Part shown: in pieces, positions 9,801 to 13,590 of the stretch
Position numbering within the stretch: position 1 is the first letter of the stretch
How the letters are laid out: each line of letters opens with the position of its first letter
Assembly: GCA_002435985.1 (NCBI GenBank)
Contig: DIXD01000050.1
Span: 1-13,590, forward strand
DNA length: 13,590 nt
From: Spirochaetaceae bacterium UBA6089
Lineage (GTDB): Bacteria > Spirochaetota > Spirochaetia > Treponematales > Rectinemataceae
Direction: 5' to 3'
The notes under the pieces: model-generated
Told to the model about the DNA's origin: nothing
The model's input: only the letters and a program-made list of their open reading frames with translations
Database searches by the model: none
Made by a program: the position numbers and the translations under genes

Positions 9801-9922
9801 AAGGAGTCGTAAAGGCTGCCGATAAGGAGAACTTCTCGTACGCGGTCGCGCATGAGATCGTGATAGATATTGCGCTCACGGCGCTGACGGTCATAGGACG
9901 ACACGAGTTCGTTGAAATACAT
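6878..9922 (-). CDS. Double receiver-like protein with PEP-synthase-type ATP-binding domain, uncharacterised
   Basis: This large cytosolic protein is 1014 aa from the ATG at 9922. Residues about 28-160 resemble a response-regulator receiver, but where the phospho-acceptor aspartate is expected (DLAIIMASLDF, 87-97) the position is not Asp. Residues about 174-315 form a second receiver with acidic pair E181-D182, acceptor D252 (VITDIRF), S286/S287 and K305 (FIDKN). It has a roughly 25-residue insertion after its first helix. A PPDK/PEP-synthase N-terminal ATP-grasp-like region follows: GGKGRGL at 440-446, PLAVRSSGLFED at 529-540, FSGVYDTYILPN at 546-557, and VEIEYAL ... LYLLQLKPL at 776-801. 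The swivelling phosphohistidine domain and PEP-binding barrel of real PEP synthase or PPDK are missing. IGPGRWGTRDRW (877-888) sits in a further conserved-looking C-terminal region. The tail is low complexity. An upstream in-frame ATG at 9964 gives 14 more residues, but it lies across a candidate promoter and has poorly spaced SD bases. Function unknown; a signal-responsive kinase or phosphotransferase is possible. Confidence 0.85.
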   Translation of the reverse strand: MYFNELVSSYDRQRRERNIYHDLMRDRVREVLLIGSLYDSFVVESDGVLTEQIYGEYFKLNLNSIPRVTCAYTEESALDLFREGRFDLAIIMASLDFDMPLRLAASMRLIWPDIPILLMVTNNSSLAMLDMGRPELAAFNRVFVWNGYSKLFVGMIKYIEDWRNVGPDTRTGDVRVILMIEDSVRYYSRYLPVLYKVVLRQTQALVEEEHSTETYKLMSIRARPKILLASTYEEALEIFETYKPNLLTVITDIRFSRGGVPDENAGFDFLQFAKQELPDLPVLVQSSEPNIKEKAFAIGASFIDKNSESLEMELAAFLQANLGFGSFIFRTPDGNEIARAHNMREFVQTLNEIPFESLLYHAEHNHFSAWLMARGEIHVAKILKPYRITDFSTPAELRQFILRIIDQIHSMRSRGMVPHFDPEMVKHARYICKIADGSVGGKGRGLIFIHSLFENLDFSQYIQGMHISMPNTVFVGIDEFERFLESNGLWSWAYYGDSAQDVPHVFVQKSLSPQLMERLRQFLSLSKKPLAVRSSGLFEDMLMVPFSGVYDTYILPNNHPDIDVRLQTLCDAIKLIYASLFSKESRAYFEAANYNLEEERMAVVIQELVGSQHGEYFYPHAAGVAQSYNYYPVSYVKPDDGLCVAALGLGTYVVGGGAAFRFCPRYPKLDVLSPEHALESTQRYFHALSLENQRPDLLQGEMASLAELPVAAAEKDRYFPMLASTWDAADQRFVPGVMAKGHRVIDFANMLKYDAYPFARSIDMVLDVAARSMGTPVEIEYALNFDADKEEPTLYLLQLKPLIHIDDRVEIDPNSFRKEQCFMLSRRCMGNGRDFNLRAIVWVDPRKFERGATLEIAAEIEEFDTIARKENFHYLLIGPGRWGTRDRWLGTPVSFSQISHAKAIAEVDLPEFVVESSQGSHFFHNLTTMHIKYMKVSQNVAEDFIDWDWLYSMPPRVQTKHCGLTVLESPMDLRFDGRSGVGAILKPGGDASGDASAFRGVSDAPVREEPSRED

Positions 9923-9928
9923 AGATGC

Positions 9929-9957
9929 ATAATATGCTCTTTTCCGACAAAAATGAA
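9929..9957 (-). promoter_or_regulatory. Candidate promoter for the receiver/PPDK-type gene
   Basis: On the minus strand TATTAT (9934-9929; 5 of 6 to TATAAT) lies 17 nt downstream of TTCATT (9957-9952; only 3 of 6). The -10 box sits inside a perfect inverted repeat GCATA-A-TATGC (9927-9937). If used, transcription would begin at or very near the ATG at 9922, giving an almost leaderless message. That is unusual and weakens the call, but it also argues against the upstream ATG at 9964. Confidence 0.3.
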
Positions 9958-9964
9958 TATTCAT
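9953..9964. repeat. Perfect 12-bp palindrome between divergent promoters (candidate operator)
   Basis: ATGAATATTCAT is an exact inverted repeat. It lies 5 bp upstream of the -35 box of the aro promoter and overlaps the proposed -35 box of the opposite-strand gene. A second palindrome, TTCATGAA (9960-9967), overlaps its right half. The position suits a regulator that controls both directions. No regulator gene is present in the window, so the binding protein is unknown. Confidence 0.4.
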
Positions 9965-9969
9965 GAACC

Positions 9970-9998
9970 TTGACCCTGTTTCTACGCACAGGTATGAT
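9970..9998 (+). promoter_or_regulatory. Sigma-70-type promoter of the aroF-aroB-aroC-pheA operon
   Basis: TTGACC (9970-9975; 5 of 6 consensus) is separated by exactly 17 nt from TATGAT (9993-9998; 5 of 6). Transcription should start near 10004-10006, giving a leader of about 50 nt to the GTG start of aroF. The leader contains one small hairpin, GCACA/TGTGC (10010-10014 with 10020-10024). It has no poly-U run and no leader peptide rich in Phe, Tyr or Trp codons, so classical attenuation is not supported. Confidence 0.7.
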
Positions 9999-10040
9999 TG
10001 CCGAAATCAGCACACCATTTGTGCGAGGTCGCTGCGCAGG

Positions 10041-10047
10041 TAAGGAG
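10041..10047 (+). promoter_or_regulatory. Shine-Dalgarno site deciding the aroF start
   Basis: TAAGGAG lies 6 nt before GTG 10054, nearly ideal in sequence and spacing. The longer open frame starting at TTG 9970 would have to begin inside the -35 promoter box, and the ATG at 9994 inside the -10 box, so both are rejected. Confidence 0.8.
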
Positions 10048-10053
10048 ATTGCC

Positions 10054-10959
10054 GTGATTAAAAATATAAAACTCGCAGCCCGCGAACCGGGACAGAACAC
10101 GACCATCATCGATGTGAACGGGGTAAAAGTGGGTCAAGGCCTCGTCATCATCGCTGGTCCCTGTTCTGTAGAGACGGAGCGTCAGACTATCGAGACGGCC
10201 ATCGCCGTAAAAAAGGCCGGCGCACACATGCTGCGCGGCGGAGCCTTTAAGCCTCGGACTTCTCCATATGCCTTCCAAGGGCTTGGCCTTAAAGGTCTAA
10301 AAATCCTCGACAAGGCGCGCAAGGAGACCGGCTTGCCCGTCGTCACCGAAGTCGTCGATACGCGGGATGTCTCCTGGGTTGGAGAATACGTCGACGTGCT
10401 CCAGATAGGAGCCCGCAATATGCAGAACTTCTCGCTTTTGCGCGAGGTCGGCAAATCGGGTAAACCGATCCTCCTCAAGCGCGGCATGTATTCGACTCTG
10501 GAAGAGTGGCTCAACTGTGCGGAATACATTCTGGCGGAGGGAAACCCCAACGTCATTCTCTGCGAACGCGGCATCCGCACCTTCGAGACATACACGCGGA
10601 ACACGCTCGATCTATCGATGGTACCAGCGGTACGCCGCGAGAGCCATCTGCCGATTTTCGTCGACCCTTCTCACGGTACAGGCCTTCGGCCCCTCATCGA
10701 GCCGATGAGCCTGGCGGCCGTCGCCGTAGGGGCCGATGGGCTCGAAATCGAAGTACATATCGATCCCGCCTCCGCACTCAGCGACAAAGATCAGCAGCTC
10801 ACAATACCCATGTTCGAGTCGCTCATGGAAAAGCTCCGTAAACTCAGGGCTTTTTTTGATGCGCAGGGAATGGAGTCCGGGCAAGAGCCTCAGGCTGGTG
10901 CAGAGACGGCCGAGACTCAGTTCACGTTGCCCAGTGCCTTCTCGGAAGCAGTCGATTAG
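10054..10959 (+). CDS. aroF: 3-deoxy-7-phosphoheptulonate (DAHP) synthase, type I-beta core
   Basis: This 301-aa enzyme joins phosphoenolpyruvate and erythrose 4-phosphate, the first committed step of aromatic amino acid synthesis. Motifs are AGPCSVE (34-40), GGAFKPRTSPY (62-72), QIGARN (117-122), LKRG (141-144), ERGIRTFE (171-178) and DPSHGTG (204-210). Predicted metal ligands C37, H207, E233 and D244 have the same mutual spacing as I recall for the Thermotoga maritima enzyme. Their numbering is shifted by 65, which means the N-terminal ferredoxin-like regulatory domain is missing. There is no ACT or chorismate mutase domain either. The last 30 or so residues are a polar low-complexity tail. 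I use GTG 10054 because of the strong ribosome site and because the upstream frame contains the promoter. It is the first gene of the aro operon, and aroB starts 9 bp after its stop. Confidence 0.95.
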   Translation: MIKNIKLAAREPGQNTTIIDVNGVKVGQGLVIIAGPCSVETERQTIETAIAVKKAGAHMLRGGAFKPRTSPYAFQGLGLKGLKILDKARKETGLPVVTEVVDTRDVSWVGEYVDVLQIGARNMQNFSLLREVGKSGKPILLKRGMYSTLEEWLNCAEYILAEGNPNVILCERGIRTFETYTRNTLDLSMVPAVRRESHLPIFVDPSHGTGLRPLIEPMSLAAVAVGADGLEIEVHIDPASALSDKDQQLTIPMFESLMEKLRKLRAFFDAQGMESGQEPQAGAETAETQFTLPSAFSEAVD

Positions 10960-10968
10960 AGGTGTCTC

Positions 10969-12048
10969 ATGCAGGCCAACACCAGCGCTATCCATTTTGG
11001 GAGACTCTCCGAGTATTGGGAACTGATGCCCCCGGAGAAAAGCATCTTCATCACCAGCACAACGCTCCGACAAAGGGCCTCGGAGAGACTTCCTATAGAA
11101 TCTGCAGGTGCTCGTTGGATCGAAGTGCCCGACGGCGAATCATGCAAGAGACTCCAGGTGCTGGAATCGGTCTACCATGCGCTGCTGAGATTCGACGCTG
11201 CTCCCGATACGGTGCTCGTCGCCATAGGGGGCGGTTCGGTGAGCGATCTTGCAGGCTTCGCGGCACACACGTGGATGAGGGGCATCGAGCTCATCATTGT
11301 GCCCACCACCCTGCTCTCCATGATCGATGCGTCGGTAGGCGGGAAAAATGCGATCGACATAGACTGTACAAAAAATGTGGTCGGCAGTTTCCATTTCCCC
11401 ACCCACATCATCTGCGAAGTGAACTGGCTGTCGAGCCTTTCCGAGAGGGAGCTCGTATCAGGCATGGCAGAAGCGATCAAGCACGCAGTGCTCGACAGCG
11501 AAGAACACTTTCGGTTTTTCGAACAGATTGCCGACACTCACATTCCCCCTGCGCAGCTGGATGACAAAACCTTCGAGGAACTCATCCGGCGCTCGCAGGA
11601 AGTAAAACTGCGCTATATAAAGGCCGACCCCTACGATTCACGGACGCGCCACGCCCTCAACTATGGCCACACCTTCGGACATGCGATCGAGCTGCTTACG
11701 GGTTTGCAGCATGGGTACGCGGTCGCAGCCGGCATGGGTGCGGCGAATGCACTGGCAGTATTCCGACATGCGCTTGCCCCCGTGACCATGGCGCGCATTG
11801 CATCTCTGCTGCGCTCTTTTGGGCTCCCCTCGGACATACCTGAGGCTTTTGCCATGGCCGACCGAGCGCTGGAACCAGAGGCGCTGCTCGAGCTTATACG
11901 CGCAGATAAAAAACGCCGAGGGAAAGAGCTGGACTTTGCCGTGCCGTATGGAATCGGCGATGTGCGCATCGAGGCCGTTTCTCTGGACGAGCTGGCGAAC
12001 GTTGTGTCGCCGCTTAGCCATCCAGATAGCATGAGGAGAAAACAATGA
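10969..12048 (+). CDS. aroB: 3-dehydroquinate synthase
   Basis: This 359-aa NAD- and metal-dependent enzyme converts DAHP to 3-dehydroquinate, the second step of the shikimate pathway. The sequence has GGGSVSDLAGF (87-97), PTTLLSMIDASVGGKNAID (112-130), GMAEAIKHAV (165-174), HALNYGHTFGHAIE (228-241), LQHGYAVAAGM (246-256) and DKKRRG (313-318). The likely metal ligands are E168, H234 and H248. Length and motif order are normal for the family. The ribosome site AGAGG (10958-10962) overlaps the aroF stop codon and lies 6 nt before the ATG. Its own TGA overlaps the ATG of aroC in an ATGA. Both features point to coupled translation. Confidence 0.97.
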   Translation: MQANTSAIHFGRLSEYWELMPPEKSIFITSTTLRQRASERLPIESAGARWIEVPDGESCKRLQVLESVYHALLRFDAAPDTVLVAIGGGSVSDLAGFAAHTWMRGIELIIVPTTLLSMIDASVGGKNAIDIDCTKNVVGSFHFPTHIICEVNWLSSLSERELVSGMAEAIKHAVLDSEEHFRFFEQIADTHIPPAQLDDKTFEELIRRSQEVKLRYIKADPYDSRTRHALNYGHTFGHAIELLTGLQHGYAVAAGMGAANALAVFRHALAPVTMARIASLLRSFGLPSDIPEAFAMADRALEPEALLELIRADKKRRGKELDFAVPYGIGDVRIEAVSLDELANVVSPLSHPDSMRRKQ

Positions 12049-13067
12049 ATACCGCAGGTAGACTGTTTCGCCTTTCTCTCTATGGAGAATCGCACGGGCC
12101 GGCCGTCGGCGTCGTCATCGACGGATGCCCGGCAGGTATTTCTCTTTCGGAAGAGGACTTCGCTGCCGATCTCGCGCGCCGGAAGCCGGGGGCCGAGGGG
12201 ACAACCCCGCGGATAGAATCGGATAGACCCGCAATTCTGTCGGGAGTATTCCACGGCCACACGAGCGGTTCGCCGATCCACATCCAATTCCTAAATGAAA
12301 ACACAAAATCCGAAGACTATGCCGACTTCACCAAGATTCCGAGACCGGGGCACGCAGACTTCAGCGCGATGATGAAATATGCCGGCTGGCAGGATCCGCG
12401 GGGATCGGGCCACTTTTCGGGGCGGATCACGATCGGAATCGTCGCCGCCGGGGCCGTCGCAAAGAAAATCCTCAATACCTTTGCGCCCATCGTCTTCGAA
12501 ACAAGGTTGCTCCAAGCAGGCGGCTCACCCAATATAGATGAAGCAGTGCGGGCAGCACAAAAAGCCGGCGACTCCATTGGAGCGCTCGTCGAAGTCCGCG
12601 CCGGCGGTGTCCCTGCAGGCTGGGGCGAGCCTTTCTTTGATGCAGCGGAGAGTGTGATCGCCCACTACCTCTTCGCCGTCCCTGCGGTCAGAGGCGTCGA
12701 ATTCGGCGACGGCTTCGCCGCGGCGGCCATGAGAGGCTCGGCACACAATGACCCCTTCATTAACAAAGACGGCAGAACCGCCCGCAACGGATCGGGTGGC
12801 ATCAACGGGGGAATCACCAACGGCAACGAAATCGTACTGCGCGTCGCAGTCAAACCAGCCTCGTCCATCTCCGTCGCGCAGCACACGCTCGATTTCTCCC
12901 GCGACGAGATGACCGACCTGGAAATCCATGGCAGGCACGACGCCTGCATAGCGCTCCGGAGCGCAGTGGTCCTGGAAGCCGCCACAGCGTGCGCCCTCGC
13001 CGATCTTGCCCTTGTCGCACGTGCTGAGAATCCTTGGAAATCCAATATACCGTGGAGGAAATCATGA
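12045..13067 (+). CDS. aroC: Chorismate synthase, short variant
   Basis: This 340-aa FMN-dependent enzyme turns 5-enolpyruvylshikimate 3-phosphate into chorismate, the last common step of the pathway. The first signature GESHGPAVGVVIDGCPAG is at 14-31. RKPGAEGTTPRIESD is at 46-60, followed by SGVFHGHTSGSPI (66-78) and RPGHADF (100-106). The second signature, usually RGGGRSSARET in longer enzymes, reads RGSGHFSGRIT (119-129). I recall this variant in other short bacterial chorismate synthases. The C-terminal signature region is HDACIALRSAVVLEAA. The ATG at 12045 overlaps the aroB stop as ATGA and has GAGGAG 6 nt upstream. The 3' end overlaps pheA in the same way. Flavin reduction would come from a partner or a general reductase, since no NADPH domain is present. 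Confidence 0.96.
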   Translation: MNTAGRLFRLSLYGESHGPAVGVVIDGCPAGISLSEEDFAADLARRKPGAEGTTPRIESDRPAILSGVFHGHTSGSPIHIQFLNENTKSEDYADFTKIPRPGHADFSAMMKYAGWQDPRGSGHFSGRITIGIVAAGAVAKKILNTFAPIVFETRLLQAGGSPNIDEAVRAAQKAGDSIGALVEVRAGGVPAGWGEPFFDAAESVIAHYLFAVPAVRGVEFGDGFAAAAMRGSAHNDPFINKDGRTARNGSGGINGGITNGNEIVLRVAVKPASSISVAQHTLDFSRDEMTDLEIHGRHDACIALRSAVVLEAATACALADLALVARAENPWKSNIPWRKS

Positions 13068-13590
13068 ACCTCGAGGATATTCGAACCGACATCGATCGCA
13101 TCGATGCAAAGATCCTCTCTCTCTTGAACGAACGTATGGAGAAGGCGCTTCTCACAAGGCGCTTCAAATCGGGGACGTTCGACCCCACTCGAGAACAAGT
13201 TGTCCTCGACAAGGTCCGCCACTCGAGTCAATGCCTGCTCGATCCCCGCTTTTCGGTCAAAATCTACCAAGACCTGATGGCGGAAAGTCGACGCATTCAG
13301 GAAGCAGGGCTTCAGACCGTGGCCTTCCAGGGCGAACACGGGGCATACTCGGAAGTTGCCCTAAGAATGCTCATGCCAAGTGCGGCCACCATCCCCTGCC
13401 GCGAGTTCTCCGACGTCTTCGATGGTGTCGAAAAAGGCCTGTACGATTACGGGATCGTCCCTGTGGAGAACACCCTAGGAGGCCTCGTCGGACCTGTCAA
13501 CTCGATCCTCATCTACACCAGTCTGAAGATAGTCGCCGCAGTCGACATGCCCATCCGCCACTGTCTTCTTACGGTTCCGGGCGCAGACCA
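13064..13590 (+). CDS. pheA: Chorismate mutase / prephenate dehydratase (P-protein), 3'-truncated
   Basis: The first 175 residues of a bifunctional protein that makes phenylpyruvate from chorismate by way of prephenate are present; the gene runs off the window. Residues 1-80 are an AroQ-type chorismate mutase. Likely active-site residues R7, R24, K35, D40, R43, E44 and Q79 match the positions of the E. coli P-protein domain by my alignment. From residue 86 the dehydratase domain begins (VAFQGEHGAYSE, 86-97), followed by YGIVPVENTLGGLVG. These motifs resemble the plant/Bacteroidetes-like prephenate or arogenate dehydratases, so arogenate use cannot be excluded. A C-terminal ACT domain for phenylalanine feedback is expected, but it lies outside the window. 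The ATG overlaps the aroC stop as ATGA, with GGAGG 5 nt upstream. Confidence 0.95.
   Translation, partial: MNLEDIRTDIDRIDAKILSLLNERMEKALLTRRFKSGTFDPTREQVVLDKVRHSSQCLLDPRFSVKIYQDLMAESRRIQEAGLQTVAFQGEHGAYSEVALRMLMPSAATIPCREFSDVFDGVEKGLYDYGIVPVENTLGGLVGPVNSILIYTSLKIVAAVDMPIRHCLLTVPGAD

Noticed and set aside
8900..9973. 357-aa plus-strand open frame opposite the receiver-domain gene
   Set aside because: It is an antisense shadow of a well-supported gene. It has no recognisable motif and its composition mirrors the coding strand.
10005..10053. Attenuator or leader peptide in the aroF leader
   Set aside because: The leader is only about 50 nt, has a single 5-bp hairpin and no aromatic codon run, and is too short for a T-box.
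12665..13339. 224-aa minus-strand frame opposite aroC and pheA
   Set aside because: It is an antisense shadow of two clear enzyme genes joined by an ATGA overlap.

Overview
The window looks like ordinary chromosomal DNA of a bacterium, most likely a spirochaete of the Treponema/Spirochaeta group. The main reason is the phenylalanyl-tRNA synthetase. Both subunits (pheS 520 aa, pheT 572 aa) have the archaeal/eukaryotic-type architecture: winged-helix repeats at the PheS N-terminus, and a short PheT without the C-terminal anticodon-binding domain of normal bacterial PheT. Among bacteria this form is a known hallmark of spirochaetes. The DNA is fairly GC-rich and densely coding, with good Shine-Dalgarno sites. 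I see no mobile elements, tRNAs, rRNAs or CRISPR arrays. The genus is inference.

Layout. (1) 1-1853, plus strand: the end of a sugar/polyol operon, with a 5'-truncated zinc-type medium-chain dehydrogenase followed 9 bp later by a Gfo/Idh/MocA oxidoreductase. (2) 1907-9922, minus strand: four genes read leftward. In transcription order they are a large uncharacterised protein with two receiver-like domains and a PEP-synthase-type ATP-binding domain, then pheS, pheT, and the ComM/YifB AAA+ ATPase. (3) 9923-10053: a divergent control region with a very good sigma-70-type promoter for the aro genes, a weaker candidate promoter on the other strand, and a perfect 12-bp palindrome between or over them. 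(4) 10054-13590, plus strand: an aromatic amino acid operon aroF-aroB-aroC-pheA, tightly packed with two ATGA stop/start overlaps. pheA is cut by the window edge.

How the genes fit together. The plus-strand operon holds the first step (DAHP synthase), the second step (3-dehydroquinate synthase) and the last step (chorismate synthase) of the shikimate route, then chorismate mutase/prephenate dehydratase leading to phenylalanine. Beside it, pheST charges tRNA-Phe. The DAHP synthase is a bare catalytic core with no N-terminal regulatory domain, so control may lie in transcription or in partner proteins. The divergently transcribed receiver/ATP-binding protein shares that control region and is the most interesting unexplained item.

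Several starts were moved inward from the longest open frame: aroF to GTG 10054, comM to ATG 3457, and the receiver protein to ATG 9922. I did not find a clearly new multi-gene defence or mobile system here.
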